Source: a virus. From it: DNA of 64,000 bases. A program made the translations under genes and the position numbers. The notes under the pieces are model-generated. The model ran no database searches. It was not told the DNA's origin and saw nothing but the letters and a program-made list of their open reading frames with translations. Within the stretch, counting starts at the first letter, position 1, and each line of letters begins with the position of its first letter. Positions 24,195-33,107 of the stretch are shown one piece after another. The stretch lies in IMG/VR virus record IMGVR_UViG_3300033149_001352, positions 1-64,000 of that record; one strand, 5' to 3'.

Positions 24195-24513
24195 ATACAT
24201 CATCTTGTGGATCTTTCCATACACGTGGATATGCTAGATGACCTGGTGCCCTTTCGTGCGTATAGAATGAAAATGACTTAGTATCGTCTAATAATGTAAT
24301 ACAGCTCACTTCTCCTTCATATACTACTACTACAAGAGTGTCTGGGAATTGCTCTAGCCACGCTTTTAATTCTCCTACTGTTCTATTGTGCTCAGTTTCC
24401 CATTCGTTCTCACAATCACGACATTCCCACTTTCTTTTTGTTGTTCCTATAAGATAGCCTGTTAGATAGAAATTTGTACTACCGCAGACTGGACAACCTT
24501 CTGGTTCACTCAT
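24187..24513 (-). CDS. zinc-ribbon protein with C-terminal small domain
   Basis: 108 residues. CPVCGS and CRDCENEW form a zinc ribbon in the first 40 residues; then comes VGELKAWLEQFPDTLVVVV, a helix-strand unit also seen in small phage proteins. Function unknown. Confidence 0.65.
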   Translation of the reverse strand: MSEPEGCPVCGSTNFYLTGYLIGTTKRKWECRDCENEWETEHNRTVGELKAWLEQFPDTLVVVVYEGEVSCITLLDDTKSFSFYTHERAPGHLAYPRVWKDPQDDVYG

Positions 24514-24549
24514 ACTTATCCCTCTTCATATTCAATATGGAGCCCGGTG

Positions 24550-24590
24550 GCTGGGACGAGGATTGTTGTTGTAATTGATGTACTCCCAGC
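24550..24590 (-). other. hairpin in 150-bp gap (24514-24664)
   Basis: GCTGGGA and TCCCAGC pair across a 27-base loop. The gap is GC-rich for this window and ends in ACCGGGCTCCA, which resembles the 3' end of the element tRNAs (x-x-GGGC-T-CCA), but I found no matching 5' acceptor strand nearby. Confidence 0.4.
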
Positions 24591-24664
24591 GGATAGTCTC
24601 TACTTTTCATTCTAATCCCCACACGAACATCCAATCCTCTATAATTTAATCTGCTGATCTATTT

Positions 24665-24910
24665 TCACTTAAGACCAAGCCTGTGTCTTTCTTTATATCT
24701 ATCACCAGATCCAGTTATCCAATCTTTATCTATCCAAGAGTATCTATTCCGTAGATCCTCGGCATCTCTAATCCGCTCCCACGACAAACAGTTATAGGAT
24801 CCCGGATCAAATGCTTCTATTTCGTATACGTATATACAAACGATTCTGGCTAACTCAAGATATCGAAAAGAGCTTATCTTCTTCTCTGGCTTTCCTTCCA
24901 ATAACCCCAC
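24665..24910 (-). CDS. WELE-family protein
   Basis: 81 residues with I-Y-V-Y-E-I-E-A-F at residues 26-34. The true start may be later, because the first residues overlap the gene upstream by 56 bases. Confidence 0.55.
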   Translation of the reverse strand: MGLLEGKPEKKISSFRYLELARIVCIYVYEIEAFDPGSYNCLSWERIRDAEDLRNRYSWIDKDWITGSGDRYKERHRLGLK

Positions 24911-25301
24911 ACTCTGACTCCAGTAAGTCTAACATTAACTCTGGTGGGTACTTTGTTGCATTGTACTCTAAATGATTAAACAGAAGACTTACCCTCCGAG
25001 TTAAACTCTGACAACCATACTGAAATTCCTTATCTATTGATTGAGATATAGTAGGCATTGTATCCAATGTAGCCCTATAAGCAGATCGAGTTCTATAATC
25101 TGTGTACATACATTTACTATGCGATATCCTGCCCAACCACCTATTGCCGATAAACAACCCCCATCTCCACGATTCCTTAGTTGGACTTAGAACTATCCAG
25201 TTAATGGGGATTATAATGTCTTTGTACCTGAACTCAACAATCCTACTGAGTTCTAGGAGCTTAATCGGTACAAGTTTGTATATGAGGGTACCTCTTTCCA
25301 T
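24855..25301 (-). CDS. hypothetical protein, possibly WELE-related
   Basis: 148 residues. LLELSRIVEFRY near residue 15-26 and W-G-L-F-I-G-N-R-W near 47 are the only clear features; overall like a longer version of nearby WELE proteins. Not otherwise recognised. Confidence 0.5.
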   Translation of the reverse strand: MERGTLIYKLVPIKLLELSRIVEFRYKDIIIPINWIVLSPTKESWRWGLFIGNRWLGRISHSKCMYTDYRTRSAYRATLDTMPTISQSIDKEFQYGCQSLTRRVSLLFNHLEYNATKYPPELMLDLLESECGVIGRKAREEDKLFSIS

Positions 25302-25311
25302 ATTCTTACTC

Positions 25312-25569
25312 TCAGTATTTGATCCCGTTTAAATCACATACTCTTGCAAGTCTCTCTGCCTCTGCTGCCTTATCATTGAGTAGACTTTCTACCTCTGTAA
25401 TATACTCCCTTTCCTCATCCAGTTCATCTTGGAGATTCTTTATCTGAGATTCTAAATTCAGGATATTGCTTTCCAGCTCACTTATACAGCCTTCACAATA
25501 TAGAGAGTCCGACCCATATCTGCCTATAATATCTGCACCACATTTATCACAAGTTACTTCTACTGGCAT
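25312..25569 (-). CDS. zinc ribbon plus coiled coil
   Basis: 85 residues. CDKCGADI and YCEGC (residues 7-28) form a ribbon, followed by heptads of Leu/Ile from 31 to about 75, a clear coiled coil. Likely a dimeric nucleic-acid- or protein-binding adaptor; function not known. Confidence 0.7.
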   Translation of the reverse strand: MPVEVTCDKCGADIIGRYGSDSLYCEGCISELESNILNLESQIKNLQDELDEEREYITEVESLLNDKAAEAERLARVCDLNGIKY

Positions 25570-25594
25570 GTTTAGTAGCCTCCTTATAGCCTTT

Positions 25595-25993
25595 CTAAAT
25601 ATTGGAAATACAAACCGTTAGCGGGACAGACTTTCTACGGTACCTGTCCTCATCTTTACTATAGGAATATTCTTGGCGTAAGAACCTAATGTTATAGGGC
25701 TGTAAGATGTCTCCCCACCAGCTCGCAGTCTGCTTATAAAAGGATGGATCTAAGTCCCTGACGTATCCTCTTCCACAAGGATTGTTATCCGCAGTAAAGA
25801 CAATACTACATAGCCTATGCATATAGCCCAGCGGGTAATCATCCCATCCTATGTTATGGCGTACCTGTAGATGCATTAACATATATGACTCTTTAGCCCG
25901 TATCATTGCACCACAGAATCTGCATATAACATTAGAATAATGCTCTAATCCTGTTTTCTGAGACTCCATGTACAATACCCTTGTATATTCCAT
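25595..25993 (-). CDS. zinc-finger protein
   Basis: 132 residues with a C2H2-like unit (ICRFCGAMI ... LMHLQVRH) near residues 23-46. The rest is Tyr/Arg-rich and unrecognised. Overlaps the redoxin gene by 62 bases. Confidence 0.6.
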   Translation of the reverse strand: MEYTRVLYMESQKTGLEHYSNVICRFCGAMIRAKESYMLMHLQVRHNIGWDDYPLGYMHRLCSIVFTADNNPCGRGYVRDLDPSFYKQTASWWGDILQPYNIRFLRQEYSYSKDEDRYRRKSVPLTVCISNI

Positions 25994-26189
25994 CTACGTA
26001 GACTACAACCGTAGGTGTTACCTGTATCCCTAGAGCTACTACTTTATCCATATGCTCACGAGCGTTCCACACATCATATTCCCATCCGTTGTCATTACAC
26101 ATCTTTACGAAACGAGGACTTAGATATTCACATACAGTGCAGCCCGGCTGCCATACATATTCTAGTCTTACTTCAGTCATTCTAATCAT
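25932..26189 (-). CDS. thioredoxin-like protein
   Basis: 85 residues. Active-site-like C-x2-C in PGCTVCEYLSPRF near residue 15-27 and a cis-Pro-type segment QVTPTVVVYVDGIY near residue 55-68 give a minimal thioredoxin/glutaredoxin fold. Would reduce disulfides, perhaps of the many Cys-pair proteins here; no reductase gene is seen. Confidence 0.85.
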   Translation of the reverse strand: MIRMTEVRLEYVWQPGCTVCEYLSPRFVKMCNDNGWEYDVWNAREHMDKVVALGIQVTPTVVVYVDGIYKGIVHGVSENRIRALF

Positions 26190-26219
26190 TACTTCTGTTA
26201 CTGCTATAAGAATACACTG

Positions 26220-27107
26220 CTACACTTCTGTTATAAAGTCCATATGGGCAAGTAGATCTTTATACCTATTACGTAGAGTAACTGAACACATACCAGCTAC
26301 ATCAGCTACCTGAGGTTGAGTGAACTGATCCTCAGTAAACTTAGAGGCGATATAGATACAGGCACCTACTAATCCCTTTGGAGACTTACCTACAACAGCA
26401 TTGCAATTACCAGCTACTTCCAGAATCTTAAGTGCTAGACGTTCGGTGCTACCAAGTCCATGAAGGTTAGATACGCATTTACTTATGAACTTAGGTATAT
26501 CGACCGGAGGTACATCTATATTAAACTCATCGTATATCTTTCGATAAGCCCTAGCCACTTCCTTACGGGTTAGGTTAAGTCCGATAGCTATATTGTCTAA
26601 GCTGTAGATAACATTGCATTGCCTGCAGGCCGCATATATACATCCAGCCAATATATCCTCTCTCTTCCTTCCCAGCATAAAGGATCTGTTAAGAGTAACC
26701 TTGGTATAGATGACAGCAGCAGTCTCAATCACGCTGTTAGGAAGGTTGAGCTTCTCTCCCATTGCATTTAGTTTACCCAGACCTACTCGGATTGAGCGAT
26801 CAATTGAGGATGAGGTATACTTCTCCCATTTACGTAGTCTCCTCACAATCTCTTTCTGTTCTCTATTGAGTTTATTACCCTTCCCGTCTTTGTCTTTCCA
26901 ACCGATGATAGAGTTAATACCCTTGCCAGGAGCCCTAAATGTTAGGGGGAGACCGTTCCTGGGGAAGTCGTAGTTCTCAGGTAAGGAGATCACTACCCTG
27001 CGGTTTCTTACTACCGTACCACACCTTGGGCAGACTATCTCTCCTGTATCTATCTCTTCAATTAGGGGACTCCCACATTCTTCACATATCATAGCTCTTA
27101 CTTCCAT
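26220..27107 (-). CDS. tfb: transcription factor B (TFB/TFIIB), copy 2
   Basis: 295 residues. Zinc ribbon CEECGS ... CPRCGT (residues 8-31), then a linker and two cyclin repeats (about 95-185 and 195-290), ending with a basic recognition-helix region (RNRYKDLLAHM). Shorter N-terminal extension than copy 1. The two proteins are clearly different, so they may serve different promoters or phases. Overlaps the uracil-DNA glycosylase gene by 26 bases. Confidence 0.95.
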   Translation of the reverse strand: MEVRAMICEECGSPLIEEIDTGEIVCPRCGTVVRNRRVVISLPENYDFPRNGLPLTFRAPGKGINSIIGWKDKDGKGNKLNREQKEIVRRLRKWEKYTSSSIDRSIRVGLGKLNAMGEKLNLPNSVIETAAVIYTKVTLNRSFMLGRKREDILAGCIYAACRQCNVIYSLDNIAIGLNLTRKEVARAYRKIYDEFNIDVPPVDIPKFISKCVSNLHGLGSTERLALKILEVAGNCNAVVGKSPKGLVGACIYIASKFTEDQFTQPQVADVAGMCSVTLRNRYKDLLAHMDFITEV

Positions 27108-27852
27108 CTCGACTTAAACGCGTACCATTAGAATACCATTCTACCGTTCTAAATAGAACTAGAATATTACCTGTTTCTATCAGCCTTTTTATCTTCTTGA
27201 AGTCATCTACCGTCGTTGCATAAGCTAGTCTGTTCCTAAGACAGTAGGACGGATGAAATATTGGTATTATTGCATCTGCCACGGGACGGGGATGCACTTG
27301 AGCCATCTTCCTCCTATAGACCCTTGATCTTGCTCTGCTAATATTAGGTGCTGTGGATCCCACATAATAATCTAATATTGTCCTTGTGGCGGTGTTGCCC
27401 ATCGGTATGATATACTTAGGTTTGAGTGCAGATATTTCCTTGTAGAGATTGTTCCAGTTACATTCTCTTATCTCAAGGGGAGTTGGCGTCCTGTTGTTGG
27501 GTGGTCTACATTTGACTATGTTAGTGACATAGAACATATCTCTTGATAGATCAGCATCATCCAACATCCTGTCAAGGGTCTGACCTGCTCTACCAACAAA
27601 GGGTCTGCCGTATATATCTTCTTGAGCACCAGGAGCTTCCCCAATTAACCAATACTTAGAAGCAATACCTTCACCCGGCACCTTCTGTAAACAGGTGTAG
27701 TGCAGTGAACACGCCCTACAATCCATTAGAGGTGACCTTACTTTAAGAAAGTAAGACTCAATGTTCTTAACCTTCATACTAGTGACCTTGGGGAATAAGT
27801 CAATAAACATTATCTTATATAGATGTATTTCAGCACTTAGATCTAAGTGCAT
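27082..27852 (-). CDS. uracil-DNA glycosylase, family 4
   Basis: 256 residues (ATG at 27852 lies inside the palindrome; ATG at 27810, MFIDLFPK, is likelier). Family 4 landmarks: CRACSLHYTC near residue 43-52, GEAPGAQEDIYGRPFVG near 70-86, NIVKCRPPNN near 109-118 and HPSYCLRN near 215. The spaced cysteines bind a 4Fe-4S cluster. The enzyme excises uracil from DNA, a need at high temperature. Sits upstream of TFB copy 2 with a 26-base overlap. Confidence 0.93.
   Translation of the reverse strand: MHLDLSAEIHLYKIMFIDLFPKVTSMKVKNIESYFLKVRSPLMDCRACSLHYTCLQKVPGEGIASKYWLIGEAPGAQEDIYGRPFVGRAGQTLDRMLDDADLSRDMFYVTNIVKCRPPNNRTPTPLEIRECNWNNLYKEISALKPKYIIPMGNTATRTILDYYVGSTAPNISRARSRVYRRKMAQVHPRPVADAIIPIFHPSYCLRNRLAYATTVDDFKKIKRLIETGNILVLFRTVEWYSNGTRLSRDGSKSYDM
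27835..27848. repeat. palindrome ACTTAGATCTAAGT, copy 6 (18-bp extended form)
   Basis: Extended to GCACTTAGATCTAAGTGC at 27833-27850, overlapping the first possible start codon of the uracil-DNA glycosylase gene. Confidence 0.9.
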
Positions 27853-27883
27853 ATCCAGTCAGTTGTTGTAAGGTCTCCAATAG

Positions 27884-28225
27884 TTATAAGAACTCATCTG
27901 CTACCATATTGGACTTTATGAAAGTGTCTGGTATTACCCACAACTCACGTGGGTTTGTAGGTGTAAACACTTTCTCATTCTGCAATAGAAATAGAGTATA
28001 GGGTTTCTCACAGCAATCTATATGCAAATCTAGGAATACACGTGGGTCTTTCCTCAGCTTGGACCTGAAGTGTACTTCAAACCACGGGGGTAATACAAAT
28101 ACTGTATTACAGTTAACACAGTAGAAGAATGGATCCCTAATTACAACTCCGTCATAAGACTCAACTTTGAATTCTTCTAACAGAAGAGCGAGATTGCCTG
28201 TTATAGGTATCTTCTTTATATCCAT
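27884..28225 (-). CDS. hypothetical protein
   Basis: 113 residues. CVNCNTVF near residue 37 and HIDCCEKP near 68 may form a zinc site. Otherwise not recognised. Confidence 0.55.
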   Translation of the reverse strand: MDIKKIPITGNLALLLEEFKVESYDGVVIRDPFFYCVNCNTVFVLPPWFEVHFRSKLRKDPRVFLDLHIDCCEKPYTLFLLQNEKVFTPTNPRELWVIPDTFIKSNMVADEFL

Positions 28226-28638
28226 TTTAATAGATCTTCCCCCTCCTCCTCGTCCTCGTCACTACCACTAATGAGACCGAATACAGAGGCACCACTCTCT
28301 TCCAGTATTGATCTCATAATGGATAGTAGTACATCTATCTGTATATCTTCATTATCCTCTAAGACATAACTTAGTAAGGTATGGATTGCAGCCTTGAGAG
28401 ATACCGTAAACTCCATTGCATCATCATTGTCTATGGACCTAGCCTTTAGCTTAATAAGCTCAATGGATAGCAACCATAAATAAGACTTAATCCTCTCCTG
28501 GATATCGTCTCCCCAATGATCGTCAAGTAGACTATTTATAGTCTGCTCGATTCCATCGTCTGCTTCTAGTGTTCTCTTAATAGCTTCAGTAGCTATTTCT
28601 TCAGCTGTCTTTTCATTATTCATACAGTCATCTTCCAT
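28216..28638 (-). CDS. hypothetical acidic helical protein
   Basis: 140 residues from ATG 28638 (a longer frame to 28716 would overlap the next gene by 58 bases). Helical throughout with an acidic tail (SGSDEDEEEGEDLLKWI). Not recognised. Confidence 0.55.
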   Translation of the reverse strand: MEDDCMNNEKTAEEIATEAIKRTLEADDGIEQTINSLLDDHWGDDIQERIKSYLWLLSIELIKLKARSIDNDDAMEFTVSLKAAIHTLLSYVLEDNEDIQIDVLLSIMRSILEESGASVFGLISGSDEDEEEGEDLLKWI

Positions 28639-28658
28639 ATGGATTGTTATCTCAATAC

Positions 28659-29135
28659 TTAACCCCAGTCTATGTCTTCTAGTTCCTGAATCTTCAAGTT
28701 CTGTACATATTTCCATACACCCTCTGTGATAACTGCATTAATGGTAGCAGCCATACTCAGCGGGAATACTGTAGTACCGTTGTTACTGAATGTCACTATT
28801 ATCTGATACTTGCTTATCCCCTTGGGAGGAGACCTGATATTCCTTCTATATTTATATCTGCGGGATATAGAGGAAGTCGGATGATCCATCGATCTAGATA
28901 TTATAATCCTTAAATTACCTGACTCGAAATGACCTCGTATATCTACAGCTAATTTAATCTGTCTTTTAACGATCCCTCTCCATCCCCTATCATGGATTCT
29001 AAAGTCCTTGTCTGACCTCAACCATCTTACTATATTGGTGCCTGGTCTCTGTAGGAACTTATCTATTGAATAGGTGTAGAGATGATTTGGGATATAGATA
29101 TACTCAATCTCATCGAGCTCCTCAGTGAAGTCCAC
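28659..29135 (-). CDS. hypothetical protein
   Basis: 158 residues, Arg-rich in the middle (ISRRYKYRRNIRSPPKGISK), beta-rich ends. Possibly nucleic-acid binding by charge only. Not recognised. Confidence 0.5.
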   Translation of the reverse strand: MDFTEELDEIEYIYIPNHLYTYSIDKFLQRPGTNIVRWLRSDKDFRIHDRGWRGIVKRQIKLAVDIRGHFESGNLRIIISRSMDHPTSSISRRYKYRRNIRSPPKGISKYQIIVTFSNNGTTVFPLSMAATINAVITEGVWKYVQNLKIQELEDIDWG

Positions 29136-29139
29136 TAAC

Positions 29140-29427
29140 TCACCTTTTCAGGTCCTCTTCCTCATCGAAATACTCTATGTACTCTCCCAATGAAAGGCTG
29201 TCTGCTTGCAGACGTATCCCTGTAACATCTTTGATATTCTCTTCAATAATATCTAGTAAAGCTCTGGCTTCCATTAACTTAATAATTCCAAATGGATTGT
29301 TATGTACCCCAGTCCTCAGTGTCTCTAACTCCTTAGATATAAGACCATAGAAATCTATGATTATTATTGTTAAGGTAGGATCACTGATAGAGTCAAAGAC
29401 CTGATTGATAAGGTCTTCCCATTTCAT
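29140..29427 (-). CDS. hypothetical helical protein
   Basis: 95 residues, acidic, helical by pattern. Begins MKWEDLINQV. Not recognised. Part of a run of same-sized unknown genes. Confidence 0.5.
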   Translation of the reverse strand: MKWEDLINQVFDSISDPTLTIIIIDFYGLISKELETLRTGVHNNPFGIIKLMEARALLDIIEENIKDVTGIRLQADSLSLGEYIEYFDEEEDLKR

Positions 29428-29431
29428 ATGA

Positions 29432-29950
29432 TCACAGCAGCTGGTTACTGACTATCTGCTTGGAGTATCTCTTCAGGATGCTGAATAGAGTCTCTGTCTG
29501 TTTATCGGTGAGAGGTATACCTAGTCCCAGCTGTCTCTTATAACTGCGGAGCAGGTCTATATGTCCTTTCCATATTCTAGAGTTATTGAAGATACCATCG
29601 ATATAGGACGTAGCTACCCGTATCTCTTCCTTAGTATCACTGTATCTTTTCTCTAGATCTTCCCAGGTAATATCCTCATTATCGAGGATATCATCTACCA
29701 TAATGGCAAAGTCCTTCAGGTCCCACTCGTTGACGGAAGACCGATTCCTCCTAGCTTCTATTATCCTATTGATTATCTGCTTGATCCTGGCTACCCTATA
29801 TGAAGAGTAAACAATCTTCATATCCTCTAATAGGTCTTCCATCTCTTTGCGTTGAGATAAAGTTAGCTGATCCCAATAGAAGTCTCCTTGTATATCCCAT
29901 ACGCTCCTATCCTTGACCAAACCGACTTCCCTGTTAGTAATATAGAACAT
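29432..29950 (-). CDS. hypothetical helical protein
   Basis: 172 residues, highly charged with many Leu/Ile heptads after residue 30, so a helical bundle is likely. Not recognised. Confidence 0.5.
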   Translation of the reverse strand: MFYITNREVGLVKDRSVWDIQGDFYWDQLTLSQRKEMEDLLEDMKIVYSSYRVARIKQIINRIIEARRNRSSVNEWDLKDFAIMVDDILDNEDITWEDLEKRYSDTKEEIRVATSYIDGIFNNSRIWKGHIDLLRSYKRQLGLGIPLTDKQTETLFSILKRYSKQIVSNQLL

Positions 29951-29982
29951 ATCTAGATCAACGTTTTAAGCCTTCATAGTGA

Positions 29983-30222
29983 TCAATTAGTTAGCTTTGA
30001 TCTAAGTCTATCCTTAGCTTTCTTATGTTTAGCAATCTCCATACCATCCCAATCTAATTTCTCTAGTTTAGATTTTAGACAGAAGAGATCACAGAAGTGC
30101 CACTGGAATGGATTATAGGTTCCCCTGAACTTGTAGGTTCCGTGTAGCTCAATCCATAGCATCATATCTGGGATCAGCTCACCGCAATAATCACACCTAG
30201 TAATACCATCTTTAGTATACAT
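29983..30222 (-). CDS. zinc-finger protein
   Basis: 79 residues. CDYCGELI near residue 10 and HFCDLFC near residue 48 are the metal ligands; basic C terminus. Overlaps the upstream gene by 49 bases. Confidence 0.6.
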   Translation of the reverse strand: MYTKDGITRCDYCGELIPDMMLWIELHGTYKFRGTYNPFQWHFCDLFCLKSKLEKLDWDGMEIAKHKKAKDRLRSKLTN

Positions 30223-30491
30223 AGATTACACCAACAATACAGTGATCGAGTTAGATAATGATAATAGTCTACCCTTGCATTTAGTCTATTAAGGTCAGCT
30301 ATCTGATGTAGCATGAGACGATGATAGTTATTGGCTGACCAGTCAAACCTCAGTCTTACCATCTCATTACCAGTTGGAGCTTTAGCTAACTTATCTATTA
30401 ACTCCATCTCATAGAGATATTCTATTAATCCTAGCTTAGACAAGTTCCTTCCTCTTTGTGACTTTGGACTGGTTCGTCCACCATTAGTCAA
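30174..30491 (-). CDS. hypothetical protein
   Basis: 105 residues from TTG at 30491, overlapping the membrane-protein stop. YLYEMELIDKL near residue 26-36 faintly resembles the WELE motif. C terminus Cys- and hydrophobic-rich (YCWCNLCILKMVLLGVIIAV). Low certainty. Confidence 0.4.
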   Translation of the reverse strand: MTNGGRTSPKSQRGRNLSKLGLIEYLYEMELIDKLAKAPTGNEMVRLRFDWSANNYHRLMLHQIADLNRLNARVDYYHYLTRSLYCWCNLCILKMVLLGVIIAVS

Positions 30492-30750
30492 GCAGGAGTC
30501 TCACCCCCACTATAAAACTTATGAAAGCCAAGAAGAATAGAAAAGGCGATACAAAGAAAAATAGAACTGCAAGCACTATCTCCAGCATCGGCTTATCAAG
30601 GAGCTCTATAAGCGGTACACTTAGAGTCGGGAAAACAAATAGAGAGAACCACCTATATCCAATGTATATCAATACTCCGGGAAAAGCTACTAGAAAACCA
30701 ATAAGCCATGCCCACTTTACCCAATCAATCTTCACGTTTATCACCTCCAA
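30484..30750 (-). CDS. small membrane protein, two helices
   Basis: 88 residues with hydrophobic helices at about 11-35 and 55-86 (VLAVLFFFVSPFLFFLAFIS). Small, probably integral; unknown function. Confidence 0.65.
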   Translation of the reverse strand: MEVINVKIDWVKWAWLIGFLVAFPGVLIYIGYRWFSLFVFPTLSVPLIELLDKPMLEIVLAVLFFFVSPFLFFLAFISFIVGVRLLLD

Positions 30751-30776
30751 CTATCGTAAACCCTAACCTGTATGTT

Positions 30777-31064
30777 TTACAGATCATTCTTTGTCTCCTT
30801 AGCAGTCATGGGTTCGCGGTACCTACAGTTGAAAACATTTCTAATATCTAAACACTCTCCCTTGCAATAATTATCACATCTAGGTGTTCCAACAAAACTA
30901 CACCTATATATCGTAAATTGCTTTGAACCATCACTCTGTATGACTCCCAATATATCACTTATGGGTTCTGGCAATGGGATACCCATCTCGAAAGCTGCAG
31001 CATAGTTGACGTTAATTATACGTTCAATTCTCTTTAGTTTTTCTTCCGGTGTCATTCTTTTCAT
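30777..31064 (-). CDS. Cys-rich protein
   Basis: 95 residues. Central cluster CSFVGTPRCDNYCKGEC followed by another Cys near residue 82; five to six cysteines suggest a metal or iron-sulfur site. ATGA with the gene upstream. Function unknown. Confidence 0.6.
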   Translation of the reverse strand: MKRMTPEEKLKRIERIINVNYAAAFEMGIPLPEPISDILGVIQSDGSKQFTIYRCSFVGTPRCDNYCKGECLDIRNVFNCRYREPMTAKETKNDL

Positions 31065-31513
31065 TTCTCCATCTCCATAGTAAACTTTGACGGGTTAAAC
31101 GCACAAAGACTATAGTAACTAACTTCTTTGCTCTTATCAAGCTTACAATAAATTCCTTCCCATTTACAATCTATGAACCCGCTGAAGAAGTGTACACAAT
31201 TACCACATCGTTCAGCCTCTTCAGTATAGCTTCTTCTCAAGAGAACATCGGTATAGATTTTATTACCACCCTCTGGGATCTGATCAGGGTGTTCATCATA
31301 CCAATATACATCCGCTTCCTTTCCGGGGATTATATCAAAGCCTGCTCCACAGTCGTAACACCATGTATCATAGGTTATACCATAAAATGGCTTCCATTCG
31401 GGATCATTTGGTTTAGCTAACCATTGGCTATGAGTCCAACAAGGAACGGAGTTTATGTTTGTTCCTCCACACTCTGGACAATACTTTGGCGGGTAATGTT
31501 TTATCTTATTCAA
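31061..31513 (-). CDS. zinc-ribbon protein with second Cys cluster
   Basis: 150 residues. CPECGGTN and CYDCGAG form a ribbon in the first 60 residues; a second set CGNCVHFF ... C ... C lies at about 104-140. The second cluster resembles the small metal-site proteins elsewhere in the window. Confidence 0.65.
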   Translation of the reverse strand: MNKIKHYPPKYCPECGGTNINSVPCWTHSQWLAKPNDPEWKPFYGITYDTWCYDCGAGFDIIPGKEADVYWYDEHPDQIPEGGNKIYTDVLLRRSYTEEAERCGNCVHFFSGFIDCKWEGIYCKLDKSKEVSYYSLCAFNPSKFTMEMEK

Positions 31514-31851
31514 AGTCCTAACCTCCTAACCTCCGGTATGTCACTCTCGTCTATGCACTTCCGTCTTTGTCGATGAGGATTTATTAAAGTCCATCTATTT
31601 ATCATAGAGGTCTTCATAGAGAGGAGTCTAATCAGTACAGCAAACATATCTAGATGATGGAGAGGTTTCGCTGTAACCCTCTCTAAATCTTTGATTGTGA
31701 GCCTCCCCTCAAGTACAGCTCTATATGAGCGGTATTTGTCCGTCTCGACTACAATGTAGGTTGTATATCTACCGTAATCGTACAGTCCATTGCACAAATC
31801 ATTAGCTTCTTGTACGACTGCATCCCATCTGCGTTTATTGACTACTCCCAT
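31510..31851 (-). CDS. hypothetical protein with R-L-T-I-x-D-L-E motif
   Basis: 113 residues with YTTYIVVETDKYRSYRAVL then GRLTIKDLERV near residue 49-60, shared with 23746 and 38191. Function unknown. Confidence 0.55.
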   Translation of the reverse strand: MGVVNKRRWDAVVQEANDLCNGLYDYGRYTTYIVVETDKYRSYRAVLEGRLTIKDLERVTAKPLHHLDMFAVLIRLLSMKTSMINRWTLINPHRQRRKCIDESDIPEVRRLGL

Positions 31852-31921
31852 ATCCGTAGCACTCCCTAGGAAGTTAGCGACCTTGCGAGAAGGACTGAGG
31901 TAATGAGTAATGAATAGAGAC

Positions 31922-32230
31922 TTAGCTAATCTCTAACTCATTCATTACGTATGCGGTTCGTACTTCCGGATGCTCTTCGAATATCTCTTTCCAGAGCTTC
32001 TCTCTACCTTCGGGGGAGCCTAATGAAACTATAAGCTCGTCCTGCAGGTCTTTGGGAAGATCTGACACTTCTTTCACTGCACATTCCTTGCAGACTATGA
32101 AGGGATGAATCATCTTCACCTTAACAAGATACTCGACTTCATCGTCGTCTATCTCGTACTCTTCTCCGCATATCTTGCATATCTTCTTCATTCGTGTTTC
32201 CTCTCTGTCCGTTGGACTACGATAAATCAT
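31922..32230 (-). CDS. zinc-finger protein
   Basis: 102 residues. CKICGEEYEID near residue 18 and IVCKECA near residue 47 form a treble-clef-like site; acidic helical C terminus. Confidence 0.65.
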   Translation of the reverse strand: MIYRSPTDREETRMKKICKICGEEYEIDDDEVEYLVKVKMIHPFIVCKECAVKEVSDLPKDLQDELIVSLGSPEGREKLWKEIFEEHPEVRTAYVMNELEIS

Positions 32231-32279
32231 CCCGAATCCGTAGCATAGTTAGCGGTTTATACGACTTCTAATTGTGCAA

Positions 32280-32810
32280 CTATGTTACGGAGTCTGGAAT
32301 ATCACTACCGCCACTATATCCGTCTTCCTTCACTTCTGATATAGCCTTCATGATTTCCTGTATGTCTACCGGTCTATAATCCCAGACGTCTACCCCAACA
32401 TTGACGCAGACTTTGTCATGGGACTTCCAGACTTTCCAATGGTCGTGTACATGACCACATATATTATGCTTGAACTTGAGGACTGGTCTATGCTGAATCC
32501 ACCAGTCTACGCCACCATACTCCATGACTATAGACTCTATGTTGGTACGAACTCCATTATTGTTATCATGATTACCTCTCAATATTACCTTGGTACCGTT
32601 TAGCTGACCGATATAATACTGATAGTTCTTATGACCGCGAAAGAAACCAAAGTCTCCAACATGGATAACTATGTCGTCTGCCTTAACCCGTTCATTCCAT
32701 CTCTTTATCAGGACGTTATCCATTACATCTACATTCCTAAACGGTCTACTACAGTACTTGATTATATTAGAGTGGTTGAAATGATCATCACCTGTAAACC
32801 AGTACTTCAT
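32280..32810 (-). CDS. calcineurin-like metallophosphoesterase
   Basis: 176 residues. Family motifs in order: TGDDHFNHSN near residue 6 (D-x-H), VGDFGF near 52 (GD), RGNHDNN near 78 (GNHD), QHRPV near 107 and CGHVHDHW near 118. These bind two metal ions and hydrolyse phosphoesters of nucleotides or nucleic acids. Compact, like phage and plasmid versions. Substrate unknown. Confidence 0.92.
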   Translation of the reverse strand: MKYWFTGDDHFNHSNIIKYCSRPFRNVDVMDNVLIKRWNERVKADDIVIHVGDFGFFRGHKNYQYYIGQLNGTKVILRGNHDNNNGVRTNIESIVMEYGGVDWWIQHRPVLKFKHNICGHVHDHWKVWKSHDKVCVNVGVDVWDYRPVDIQEIMKAISEVKEDGYSGGSDIPDSVT

Positions 32811-32825
32811 TCCGCCCTCCTCCTA

Positions 32826-33107
32826 CTATTCACTCAATCCACTCCACATAGCTCTCCAGTCTTCTCCACTCATCCATCCTAGACGGTAGTAGTTACTGAT
32901 TATCTCATCTATTGCAAATGGATTGACCCTGAGTCCAGCTATGTATAGATCATCGACCTTAAGTTCAACTGCGTATAGATCGTCGAACCCAGTAAAGAAT
33001 ATTCTATTAAGATAAGAAGGATTAATGTTGGAGTTGGAGTTACAGGCTTCTAAGAAACATATTCTAAGGTCCGGCATCGTAATACCATCTCCGCAGGTCT
33101 TCTCCAT
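32826..33107 (-). CDS. WELE-family protein (tandem copy 3 of 3)
   Basis: 93 residues with L-R-I-C-F-L-E-A at residues 14-21, then a LYAVELKVDDLYIAGL stretch. Its start overlaps the next copy by 44 bases; the three copies 32826, 33064 and 33351 form a tandem array. Confidence 0.6.
   Translation of the reverse strand: MEKTCGDGITMPDLRICFLEACNSNSNINPSYLNRIFFTGFDDLYAVELKVDDLYIAGLRVNPFAIDEIISNYYRLGWMSGEDWRAMWSGLSE

Noticed and set aside
24514-24664. tRNA ending in ACCGGGCTCCA
   Set aside because: No 5' acceptor strand that pairs and no T arm were found upstream on the minus strand.
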